This document shows, piece after piece, positions 15,039 through 22,806 of a DNA stretch of 45,084 nucleotides. The stretch covers positions 1 through 45,084 of the forward strand of contig CAJMMX010000009.1 in assembly GCA_905214615.1 (NCBI GenBank), read 5' to 3'. This DNA is from an uncultured bacterium (GTDB lineage: Bacteria > Actinomycetota > Coriobacteriia > Coriobacteriales > Coriobacteriaceae). Below the pieces are notes generated by a model. The model had not been told where the DNA came from, ran no database searches, and worked only from the letters and a program-made list of their open reading frames with translations. The stretch's first letter is position 1. The number at the start of each line of letters is the position of its first letter. The translations under genes and the position numbers were made by a program.

Positions 15039-17108
15039 ATGTCTTCCCAGATGACGGTCATCATCGCCGGTATCGTGCTGGTCGTGGCCATTGTGGTCGC
15101 GCTGGTCATCATGCGCCGCGGCGATTCCCGTTTTACCTACGACACACAGCATGGAACGGCCCCGCGTGCCACCGAGGGCGAGGGCAATACCGCCGCTACC
15201 GCCTTCAAGGGTCGCTTCTCTATCCTCACCGCCGGCGTGGGCGCGATGTTTGCCGCGCTCGCCGTCAAGCTGTGGGGTATGCAGATGGTCTCGTCGGACT
15301 ACTACGACAAGCAGGCCAAGAGCAACCAGACCCGTACTGTCACCACGCCGGCTGTGCGCGGGCGAATCCTTGATCGCAATGGCGTGGCACTTGTGCAAAA
15401 CCGTCCCTCACTTGCCGTTGTCGCCTATCGCGACCTGGCCGATGACACTGTGCTGGTTCGCCATCTTGCCAACGTGCTCGGTATGCCCTACGTCGCGGTG
15501 CTGCGCAATATCCAGGACAATTCCGAGGGCGCCCAGAGCCTGCATACCATCGCGACGGACGTGCGCCGCTCCACGGTTGCCTATATTCAGGAGCACGCCG
15601 GCGAGTTCCCTGGCGTGAAGATTGCCGAGCGCACCGAGCGCCAGTATCCATATGGCGAGACGGCATGCCATATCTTGGGCTATACCGGCACCATTACCTC
15701 CGAGCAGCTCGAGGCCCAGAATAAGAAAACCTCTGGCGATGATGATGCTTCTGCTGGCCGGATTACGTACCAGTCGGGCGATATCGTGGGCCAGGCGGGT
15801 GTTGAGAGCTACTACGAAAACCTGCTGCAGGGTATTCGTGGCGAGCAGACCGTCAAGGTCGATGCCTCGGGCAACGTGACTGGTCAGGCCGGCGCCGTGC
15901 CCGCCAAGGCCGGCTCCGACATTAAGCTCACGCTTGACCTCAAGATTCAGCAAGCCTGCGAGACGGCGTTGGCGAGCGCTATCGAACTCGCCAAGACCAC
16001 GGGCTACAGCAACGCCGGCAACGGCGCCGTGGTGTGCCTCGATCCCAACAACGGCGAGATTCTGGGCATGGCGAGCGAGCCCAAGTTCGATCCGTCCGTC
16101 TTTATCGGCGGCATCTCAAATGACGTGTGGACCGAGCTCAATGATGACAAGGGTTCGCACCCGCTGCTCAACCGCGCCATTAGCGGACAGTACATGTCGG
16201 CCTCGACCATCAAGCCGCTCTCGGCACTGGCCGGTCTTGAGTTTGGAACCTACACTTCAACGCAGACAACCAACTGCACGGGCTATTGGACGGGCCTGGG
16301 CAAGGCTTGGGGCAAGCGCTGCTGGCTGACGTCTGGCCACGGCACCATGACGCTGCAGTCGGGTATCGCCAACTCGTGCGACCCCGTCTTCTACGACATG
16401 GGCAAGGCCTTCTTTTATGACGAGCAACATTCCGAGGGCCTGCAGGAGGTCTTTCGTCGCTGGGGCCTAGGCAAGACCTGCGGTATCGATCTGCCGAGTG
16501 AGGGCGCGGGCCGTATTCCCGATGCCGAGTGGAAAGAGTCGTACTTTACCGACGCCTCTGCCGAGGACCGCAAGTGGAATGCCGGCGATATGACCAACAT
16601 TGCCATCGGCCAGGGCGACATTTTGGTGACGCCCCTGCAGATGGCGTGCGCCTATATGGGTCTTGCCAACGGCGGCAAACAGTACGTGCCTCACGTGTTT
16701 TTGTCTGCCGTGTCGCGCGATGGCGACGGCGATGCCTATAAGTACAACGGCAAGGGCAAGAAGAAGCGCCTGGAGGCCAAGATCAACAGCGATTCGGATT
16801 TGACTCTTGTTCGCAACGGCATGCACGACGTGATTTACACGGCATCGACGTCCCTGGCGGCTCACTTTGGCACCCTGACGCCGCAGGTGTACGGCAAGTC
16901 GGGCACGGGCGAGAAAAGCGGCGAGGACGAATACGCGTGGTTCTGCGCCTATGCACCGGCCGATGATCCCAAGTATGTCATCGCTACTGTCCTGGAGCAG
17001 GGCGGCGGTGGTTCGGATACCGCGATGCATGTCGTGCGCGACGTGCTCGGCGTGATTTATGACGAGCCCGATACCTCTTCGGCCTCGGGCGATTCTTCGG
17101 TTCGATAG
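15039..17108 (+). CDS. mrdA: Penicillin-binding protein 2 (class B transpeptidase)
   Basis: The DD-transpeptidase of lateral wall growth, partner of the RodA glycosyltransferase. The 689 residues include a dimerisation/pedestal region and the transpeptidase domain with SxxK at Ser389-Lys392 (STIK), the second motif SCD at 446-448 (E. coli PBP2 also has Asp here) and KSGTG at 620-624. Oddly there are two hydrophobic helices before the catalytic part, at about 5-24 and 59-80, with RRG after the first; class B proteins normally have one. Read by the positive-inside rule, the N-terminus would be outside and a loop of some 35 residues inside. Placement between mreD and rodA (nine-base gap) favours PBP2 over a division PBP. 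Confidence 0.94.
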   Translation: MSSQMTVIIAGIVLVVAIVVALVIMRRGDSRFTYDTQHGTAPRATEGEGNTAATAFKGRFSILTAGVGAMFAALAVKLWGMQMVSSDYYDKQAKSNQTRTVTTPAVRGRILDRNGVALVQNRPSLAVVAYRDLADDTVLVRHLANVLGMPYVAVLRNIQDNSEGAQSLHTIATDVRRSTVAYIQEHAGEFPGVKIAERTERQYPYGETACHILGYTGTITSEQLEAQNKKTSGDDDASAGRITYQSGDIVGQAGVESYYENLLQGIRGEQTVKVDASGNVTGQAGAVPAKAGSDIKLTLDLKIQQACETALASAIELAKTTGYSNAGNGAVVCLDPNNGEILGMASEPKFDPSVFIGGISNDVWTELNDDKGSHPLLNRAISGQYMSASTIKPLSALAGLEFGTYTSTQTTNCTGYWTGLGKAWGKRCWLTSGHGTMTLQSGIANSCDPVFYDMGKAFFYDEQHSEGLQEVFRRWGLGKTCGIDLPSEGAGRIPDAEWKESYFTDASAEDRKWNAGDMTNIAIGQGDILVTPLQMACAYMGLANGGKQYVPHVFLSAVSRDGDGDAYKYNGKGKKKRLEAKINSDSDLTLVRNGMHDVIYTASTSLAAHFGTLTPQVYGKSGTGEKSGEDEYAWFCAYAPADDPKYVIATVLEQGGGGSDTAMHVVRDVLGVIYDEPDTSSASGDSSVR

Positions 17109-17117
17109 GAGGTTGCG

Positions 17118-18344
17118 ATGGATTTTTCTCCGGCGGATCTGTTCCGTTCAACCAAGACCGGCTCTCGCAGCAGCCTGGACCGCGTCAACAAGCAACTTTC
17201 GGCCTCGCGCGGTACGTTTCGCCAAAAGGTGCATATCGGTGTGCTGCTGGCTACCGTCGCGCTCGTTGCCTATGGCGCCATCATTATTTGGTCGGCGTCA
17301 CAGTTTAAGGCCGACGCCTCATTCTCGCGCCACCTGCTGGGAATTGGTATCGGGGCGTTGCTGGCGGTGCTGGTCTGGCGTACCGACCTGCGCGGTATTT
17401 CCAATTTTTCGACGGCGTTGCTCGTCATCGACCTGATCGTGATCTTCTCGCCCAAGATTCCGGGTCTGTCCTATACGGGCGGTCTGGGCATGACGGGCTG
17501 GATCAAGATTCCCGGTATCGGTTTGACATTCCAGCCCGTTGAGCTTGCCAAGCTCATCACCATCTTCTTTATCGCCACGCTTGGCTCGCAGTATAACGGC
17601 CGCATCGATACCGTTCGCGACTACGTCAAGCTCTGCGGCATGCTGTCCATCCCGTTTTTGGCCGTCGTTGCCATGGGCGACCTGGGCTCGGGCCTGGTCG
17701 TGCTGGTCTCGGGCGCCATCGTCATCTGCATGAGCGGTGCGCGCCGCGAATGGGTGCTGTCGACCCTGGCCCTGCTTGTGGGCCTGGTGGCCCTCGTTCT
17801 GGCGCTCGATTCGGTCTTTGATTCGTTGCTCGGCCACGATGTGCTCATCAAGCAGTATCAGATGAACCGCCTGACGGTCTTTATCGACCCCGATAATGCC
17901 GATTCGGACGATGCCTACAACCTGCAGCAGTCGCTTATCGCCGTTGGCTCGGGCGGCTTCTTTGGTAAGGGTTTAGGCCATGCGACGCAGTCGGCCGGCG
18001 GCTTTCTGCCTGAGTTCCACACCGACTTCGTCTTCGCCTTCCTGTCCGAGACCTTTGGCTTTTGCGGTTCCTTTTTGCTCCTGTGCCTCTACGTGCTGCT
18101 GATCTTTTCGACGATTCGCGTCGCCTTTAAGTGCGAGTCGCTGTTCTTGCGCCTTTCGTGTGTGGGCATCGTTGGCATGTGGGCGTTCCAGACCTTCGAA
18201 AACATCGGCATGTGCATCGGCATGATGCCGATTACCGGTATTCCGCTACCGTTTATTAGCTTTGGTTCGTCTTCGATGATGATTCAGCTGCTGACGGTGG
18301 GTATCGTACAATCCATATGGCGGCATCGTTCGGGCGCCGCGTAA
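17118..18344 (+). CDS. rodA: RodA peptidoglycan glycosyltransferase (SEDS family)
   Basis: Polymerises lipid II into glycan strands during elongation. The 408-residue polytopic protein has about ten helices and the SEDS region YNLQQSLIAVGSGGFFGKG followed by LPEFHTDFVFAFLSETFG, which holds the essential Asp of this family. The final helix contains GIPLPFISFGSSSM, the conserved C-terminal pattern. About 35 residues precede the first helix and are polar and basic, so cytoplasmic. GGAGG lies before ATG 17118. Assignment to RodA and not FtsW rests on the mre/PBP2 context. Confidence 0.95.
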   Translation: MDFSPADLFRSTKTGSRSSLDRVNKQLSASRGTFRQKVHIGVLLATVALVAYGAIIIWSASQFKADASFSRHLLGIGIGALLAVLVWRTDLRGISNFSTALLVIDLIVIFSPKIPGLSYTGGLGMTGWIKIPGIGLTFQPVELAKLITIFFIATLGSQYNGRIDTVRDYVKLCGMLSIPFLAVVAMGDLGSGLVVLVSGAIVICMSGARREWVLSTLALLVGLVALVLALDSVFDSLLGHDVLIKQYQMNRLTVFIDPDNADSDDAYNLQQSLIAVGSGGFFGKGLGHATQSAGGFLPEFHTDFVFAFLSETFGFCGSFLLLCLYVLLIFSTIRVAFKCESLFLRLSCVGIVGMWAFQTFENIGMCIGMMPITGIPLPFISFGSSSMMIQLLTVGIVQSIWRHRSGAA

Positions 18345-18362
18345 CCGCTGGAGGGGTTTGCT

Positions 18363-19292
18363 ATGAAAATTCCCGTAGATAAGCTGACCCGCGCTTTTAA
18401 GATGGGCGCGTCCGTTAAGAAGGATTCCGATACGCCGGTGCGCGTCTCGGTCTATTTGGATTCGTCCGCCTCGCGCTTTCTGGCCGAGACGGTGCGTGAC
18501 GCCTTTGTGCCGCAGACGACCTCGGGCATTGTGCGCGTCGAGCGTTTGGGGGAGGAGCGAATTGCTCCAAAGACCGATACCGATGTGGTACTGGTGCTCT
18601 CGTGTGGCTCCGACCGCTTGGAGAGTGCCGTGCAGGAGCTCGTGATCGCCGGCGCGCCCGTGTGCGTGCTTGCCGAGTCTGCTGTGGAGGTGCCGTTTAT
18701 CGAGGAGTCCACGCCTATGCTCGGCGTGGTAGCGGCAACCGATAAGACGTATCTGCTCGAGACGCTTGCCCGCTGGATTCTCGATCGCACCGACAAGGAA
18801 ACGGCTTTTGCGGCGAACTTTGCCTTCATGCGCATCGCGGCGGCCAATCGTATCATCACCTCGTGCGCGCTCACCAATATGGCGACCGGTGCGCTGGTGT
18901 TTTTGCCGGGCGCCGATTATCCCGTGATGGCGCTGGCGCAGGTGGGCATGCTCTTTGAGCTCGCTGCCGTCTTTGGACGCGGCATTAAGCCTGAGCGCGG
19001 CTACGAGGTCGCGGGCGTGCTTGCCGGCGGTCTTGTGATCCGCGCGGTCACCCGCGCGCTCGTCAAGCAGACGCCACATATTGGGTTTGCCGTCAAGGCG
19101 CTTACTGCCGCCGCGGGCACCTATGGCATGGGCCGTGCGCTCGTTTCGCTCTACGAGCGCGATGTCGACTACAGCCGTGCCAACGAGGTGGTCACTGCCA
19201 CGTTCTCCCGCGTTCGCGATCTGGTGACCACGGTCGCGGGCGCTACCCGTCCTATGGCGTCCTACGAGGACGCATCCGATCTCGCTGCTTAG
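18363..19292 (+). CDS. DUF697-domain protein of unknown function
   Basis: The C-terminal part, about 155-265, matches the DUF697 pattern: LPGADYPVMALAQVGMLFEL, a conserved Gly-Gly-Leu-x-x-Arg-Ala turn and a hydrophobic AAAGTYGMGRAL end. In many bacteria this domain is fused to an Era-like GTPase. Here residues 25-140 show alternating strands and helices, including DVVLVLSCGSD and APVCVLAES where a GTPase would have its G3/G4 strands, but no P-loop (GxxxxGKS) and no NKxD. It may therefore be a worn-out GTPase; this is inference. It starts 18 bases after rodA and ends ten bases before the radical SAM gene, so it is co-transcribed with both. Function unknown. Confidence 0.7.
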   Translation: MKIPVDKLTRAFKMGASVKKDSDTPVRVSVYLDSSASRFLAETVRDAFVPQTTSGIVRVERLGEERIAPKTDTDVVLVLSCGSDRLESAVQELVIAGAPVCVLAESAVEVPFIEESTPMLGVVAATDKTYLLETLARWILDRTDKETAFAANFAFMRIAAANRIITSCALTNMATGALVFLPGADYPVMALAQVGMLFELAAVFGRGIKPERGYEVAGVLAGGLVIRAVTRALVKQTPHIGFAVKALTAAAGTYGMGRALVSLYERDVDYSRANEVVTATFSRVRDLVTTVAGATRPMASYEDASDLAA

Positions 19293-19302
19293 GGGTTTTC
19301 CG

Positions 19303-21180
19303 TTGCGCGTTCCGTATCAAGACTGTTTTCATTTAATTGAGCCGCTGCTCGCCAAGGTCGAAAAGCCGAGTCGCTATATCGATCACGAGTGGGGCACGCT
19401 TTCAAAGGCCGATGCCGACTACCGTTGCTGCCTGATCTACCCGGATGTGTACGAGGTCGGTCTGCCCAACCAGGGTATCGCCATCCTCTACAACATCCTT
19501 AACCAGGCCGAGGGCATCTCCTGCGAGCGTGGCTATGTGCCGTGGCCCGATATGGGTGACGCCATGCGCGAGGCGGGTATTCCGCTGCTGTCGCTCGAGG
19601 GTGCCGCCCCCGTCGCTTCGTTTGATATCGTCGGTCTGCATGTGCCGCACGAGATGGCGGTGACGAACTTCCTTGAGGCACTCGACCTCGCTGGCATTCC
19701 GCTGTTAGCGGCCGACCGAGGTGAAGACGACCCCATCATCATCGCCGGCGGCCCCTCGGTGTACAACCCCGAGCCGTACGCGGCCTTCTTCGATGCCATC
19801 CTCATCGGCGAGGGCGAGGAATCGCTGCTCGAGACCTGCCAGCTGCATCGTCGCCTGCGCGACGAAGGAGTCCCGCGCGCGCAGATTGTTGAGCAGTTTG
19901 CATCCATTGCCGGCAACTACGTGCCGTCGCTCTATGAGGTTCGTCACGACGAGCCCTGCTCGCCGCATGGCTACACCGTGCCGCGCGAGGGCAAGGATGC
20001 GCCGACCGTGGTCTACAAACGCGTCGTCGAGGATTTCGGCGCCACGAATCCGCTGTCGCAGTCGTGCGTGCCCTATGCGCAGCTGGTTCACGACCGCCTG
20101 TCTATCGAGATTCTGCGCGGCTGCGCTCGCGGCTGTCGTTTTTGCCAGGCCGGCATGACGTATCGCCCGGTGCGTGAGCGTTCGGCCGACCAGATCGTCT
20201 CGTCGGTGATTCAGGGTCTGGAAAAGACCGGCTATGACGAGGTGTCGCTGACCTCGCTCTCCACGACCGACCACTCCTGCATTCGTGACGTGCTTGGCAG
20301 GCTCAACCGTCGCCTGGAGGATACGGGTATTCGCGTGTCTATTCCGTCGCAGCGCTTGGATTCGTTTGGCGTGGATATGGCCGAGTCGGTCGCCGGCGAA
20401 AAGAAGGGCGGCCTGACGTTCGCGCCCGAGGCCGGCAGCCAGCGCATGCGCGACATCATTAACAAGAACGTGACCGAGGAGGACCTGGACCGTGCGGCCA
20501 AGGCGGCCTTCGAGGCCGGCTGGAACCGCATGAAGCTCTACTTTATGATGGGCCTTCCCGGCGAGCGCGACGAGGACATCGTGGCCATCGCCAATCTGGC
20601 CGATCACGTGCTGGAGCTCGGTCGTTCCGTGGTGCCCAAGGCTCGTCGCGGCTCGATCTCGGTGTCCATCTCGGTTTCGGTGTTTATCCCCAAGGCTGCC
20701 ACGCCGTTCCAGTGGTGCCCGCAGCTCGACTACGACGACGTCAAGCGTCGCCAGAAGCTGCTTATCACGAGCGTTCGCAACCGTGCCGTCCGCGTGCATT
20801 ACCACGATGCCGAGACCTCGCTCATCGAGGCCGCGCTCTCCCGCGCCGGTCGTGACATGACGCCCGTCATCATCGATGCTTGGCGCTCGGGGTCTCGCTT
20901 TGACGCCTGGGTAGAGCATTTCTCGCTCGATAACTGGAAGGAGGCTGCTGCCAAAAACGGCATCGACCTCAATGAGCTTGTGCACCTGCCCTACGAGTTG
21001 GACTGGCGTCTGCCGTGGGAGCATGTGAGCCCCGGCTGCACGCGCGGCTTCCTCGAGCGCGAGTACCGTCGCTCGCTCGAGGGTGTCACGACTCCCGACT
21101 GCACTCGCACGTCGTGCACCGGCTGCGGAATCTGCCCCACGCTCCACGCCAAGAATGTATTGATGGGTGATCGCGCATGA
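19303..21180 (+). CDS. B12-binding-type radical SAM protein (TIGR03960-like), unknown role
   Basis: A 625-residue radical SAM enzyme. The [4Fe-4S]-binding CX3CX2C is Cys274, Cys278 and Cys281 (GCARGCRFC). The first about 230 residues form a Rossmann-like region of the cobalamin-binding type, with no clear DxHxxG base-off motif. The C-terminal end has a Cys cluster (CTRTSCTGCGIC) that could hold a second iron-sulfur cluster. Homologues of this type are followed by, or fused to, the DUF2344 protein that overlaps it here by four bases (ATGA), and often lie before rplU-rpmA. The substrate is not known. TTG 19303 is the only suitable start after the DUF697 gene; a Shine-Dalgarno-like AGGGG (19291-19295) lies seven bases before it. 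Confidence 0.85.
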   Translation: MRVPYQDCFHLIEPLLAKVEKPSRYIDHEWGTLSKADADYRCCLIYPDVYEVGLPNQGIAILYNILNQAEGISCERGYVPWPDMGDAMREAGIPLLSLEGAAPVASFDIVGLHVPHEMAVTNFLEALDLAGIPLLAADRGEDDPIIIAGGPSVYNPEPYAAFFDAILIGEGEESLLETCQLHRRLRDEGVPRAQIVEQFASIAGNYVPSLYEVRHDEPCSPHGYTVPREGKDAPTVVYKRVVEDFGATNPLSQSCVPYAQLVHDRLSIEILRGCARGCRFCQAGMTYRPVRERSADQIVSSVIQGLEKTGYDEVSLTSLSTTDHSCIRDVLGRLNRRLEDTGIRVSIPSQRLDSFGVDMAESVAGEKKGGLTFAPEAGSQRMRDIINKNVTEEDLDRAAKAAFEAGWNRMKLYFMMGLPGERDEDIVAIANLADHVLELGRSVVPKARRGSISVSISVSVFIPKAATPFQWCPQLDYDDVKRRQKLLITSVRNRAVRVHYHDAETSLIEAALSRAGRDMTPVIIDAWRSGSRFDAWVEHFSLDNWKEAAAKNGIDLNELVHLPYELDWRLPWEHVSPGCTRGFLEREYRRSLEGVTTPDCTRTSCTGCGICPTLHAKNVLMGDRA

Positions 21181-21989
21181 GTGAGCGCCTGACCGACAAC
21201 CCCACGCTCTTTAGACTTCGTGTTCGCTATGGCAAGCGCGATCGCCTTAAGTACCTGGGCCATCTCGAAGTAATCCATACCATTGAGCGCATCGTGCGCC
21301 GTGCGGGACTTCCCTATGCCGTCACGCAGGGCTTCTCTCCGCACATGCGCGTGGGCTTCTCTTCGGCGCTACCGGTGGGTACGTCGTCGACCTGCGAGTG
21401 GTATGACCTGTTTATGACCGAGTTCGTGGCGCTCGACGAGGCGTTTGGGCGCCTGGCTGCGGCCTCTCCGGCCGATCTGGCGCCCATCGAGGCGGCGTAC
21501 ATCGACGTGCGCACGCCGGCGCTCACGGCTCAGCTTACGCGTCTGTCGTACCGTATCGACTTGCACCTGGACCCCGAAGCCCCCGTGAGCGCCGACGAGG
21601 TGCGCGCTGCGATTGACACGCTGCGCGCGGGTCATGGTATTGACTATGCGCGCGGCAAAAAGAGCAAGCGCTTAGACCTTGACCACACACTGGTGGGCTA
21701 TGAGATCACGGCGGGGGAGCGTCCGGACCATCTGGTGCTCATGCTCGACACCCATGCCGACAACGAGGGCTCCATGCGTCCGGAGATTTTGCTTTCTGCT
21801 GCTGATGTTTTGTTGCAGGGCTTGACCCCGGGCGTCGATGCACCTATTGTTTCCACCGGTATGCAAGACCTCGTGACCATCTGCTCCTACGATGTCGAGC
21901 GTCAGAATCAAGCATGCGAGGACGACGAGGGCCGACTCGTCAGCCCCATACCTGTGCGAACTTGTGGATTTGCTCCACATACTCGTTGA
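21177..21989 (+). CDS. Radical SAM-linked DUF2344 protein (TIGR03936-like)
   Basis: A 270-residue cytoplasmic protein starting with LRVRYGKRDRLKYLGHLEVIHTIERIVRRAG, a pattern typical of this family, then FSPHMRVGFSSALPVGTSS. It is always tied to the radical SAM protein found just upstream and probably works with it, perhaps in presenting an RNA or ribosomal substrate; that is inference from repeated gene neighbourhoods. The start overlaps the upstream stop as ATGA. The last codons carry the -35 box of the rplU promoter. Confidence 0.85.
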   Translation: MSERLTDNPTLFRLRVRYGKRDRLKYLGHLEVIHTIERIVRRAGLPYAVTQGFSPHMRVGFSSALPVGTSSTCEWYDLFMTEFVALDEAFGRLAAASPADLAPIEAAYIDVRTPALTAQLTRLSYRIDLHLDPEAPVSADEVRAAIDTLRAGHGIDYARGKKSKRLDLDHTLVGYEITAGERPDHLVLMLDTHADNEGSMRPEILLSAADVLLQGLTPGVDAPIVSTGMQDLVTICSYDVERQNQACEDDEGRLVSPIPVRTCGFAPHTR

Positions 21990-22014
21990 CGGGGGTATTT
22001 TCGCCTGCTACTAT
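21986..22014 (+). promoter_or_regulatory. Promoter of rplU-rpmA
   Basis: TTGACG (21986-21991), a 17-base spacer and TACTAT (22009-22014). It overlaps the TGA stop of the DUF2344 gene, so the ribosomal genes can be transcribed independently of the radical SAM genes. Confidence 0.75.
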
Positions 22015-22056
22015 ATTCGGCTGTTGCACTAACTGATGCATGAAGGGCAAGTAAAC

Positions 22057-22431
22057 ATGTACGCAATCGTTAACACGGGCGGCAAGCAGTACAAGGTCGC
22101 CACCGACGATGTCATCACCGTCGAGAAGATCGAGGGCAATGAGGGCGACAAGGTCACCCTGCCGGTCATCTTCCTCAACGATGGTAAGAAGATCGTCACC
22201 GATCCCGACAAGCTGGCCAAGGCCAAGGTTACCGCTCAGATCGTTGAGCAGTTCAAGGGCGAGAAGCAGCTGGTCTTCAAGTTCCACAAGCGTAAGCGCT
22301 ATCGTCGTCTGAAGGGTCACCGTCAGCAGCTCACCAAGCTGAAGATCGTGAAGGTCCAGGCTACGTCCCGCGCCAAGAAGGCTGTCAAGGCAGAGGCCGA
22401 GGCTGTTGCCGAGGCTCCCGTCGCCGAGTAG
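22057..22431 (+). CDS. rplU: 50S ribosomal protein L21
   Basis: A large-subunit protein that binds 23S rRNA. It starts MYAIVNTGGKQYKV, the standard L21 opening, and contains the basic HKRKRYRRLKGHRQ segment that contacts rRNA. At 124 residues it is longer than the common 103 because of a Lys/Ala/Glu-rich tail. ATG 22057 is taken instead of the in-frame ATG 22036 because family members start there. Typical partner rpmA follows after 33 bases. Confidence 0.97.
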   Translation: MYAIVNTGGKQYKVATDDVITVEKIEGNEGDKVTLPVIFLNDGKKIVTDPDKLAKAKVTAQIVEQFKGEKQLVFKFHKRKRYRRLKGHRQQLTKLKIVKVQATSRAKKAVKAEAEAVAEAPVAE

Positions 22432-22464
22432 ATTACACTCGTAACGAAAGAGTAGGTATACACA

Positions 22465-22722
22465 ATGGCACACAAAAAAGGACTCGGTTCCTCCCGTAAT
22501 GGCCGTGACTCCCGCGGTCAGCGCCTTGGCACGAAGCGCTATGCCGGCCAGACGGTAACCACGGGCACGATTCTCGTCCGCCAGCACGGCACGCACATCC
22601 ACCCGGGTGAGAACGTTGGCCGTGGCAAGGACGACACGCTGTTCGCGCTGGTCGACGGTACCGTTGAGTTCCACAAGGGTATCAAGCACAGGGTCAGCGT
22701 ACGCCCGCTCGCGAACGCGTAA
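22465..22722 (+). CDS. rpmA: 50S ribosomal protein L27
   Basis: Located at the peptidyl-transferase centre, where its N-terminal tail reaches the P-site tRNA. The 85 residues start directly as MAHKKGLGSSRNGRDS, without the cleaved N-terminal extension seen in Firmicutes, so no prohead-type protease processing is needed. A clear terminator follows at 22748. Confidence 0.97.
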   Translation: MAHKKGLGSSRNGRDSRGQRLGTKRYAGQTVTTGTILVRQHGTHIHPGENVGRGKDDTLFALVDGTVEFHKGIKHRVSVRPLANA

Positions 22723-22747
22723 TTTACCCTTCATAGAGCACATATGT

Positions 22748-22790
22748 GGGAGGCACTTGAGTTTTAGGATTCAAGGGTCTCCCTCTTTTT
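22748..22790 (+). terminator. Terminator between rpmA and obgE
   Basis: GGGAGGCACTTGA (22748-22760) pairs with TTCAAGGGTCTCCC (22770-22783), with one mismatch, followed by TCTTTTT. It ends three bases before the AGGAGG of obgE, so obgE depends on read-through or on a promoter I do not see. Confidence 0.75.
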
Positions 22791-22806
22791 GTAGGAGGCG
22801 ATTCTG

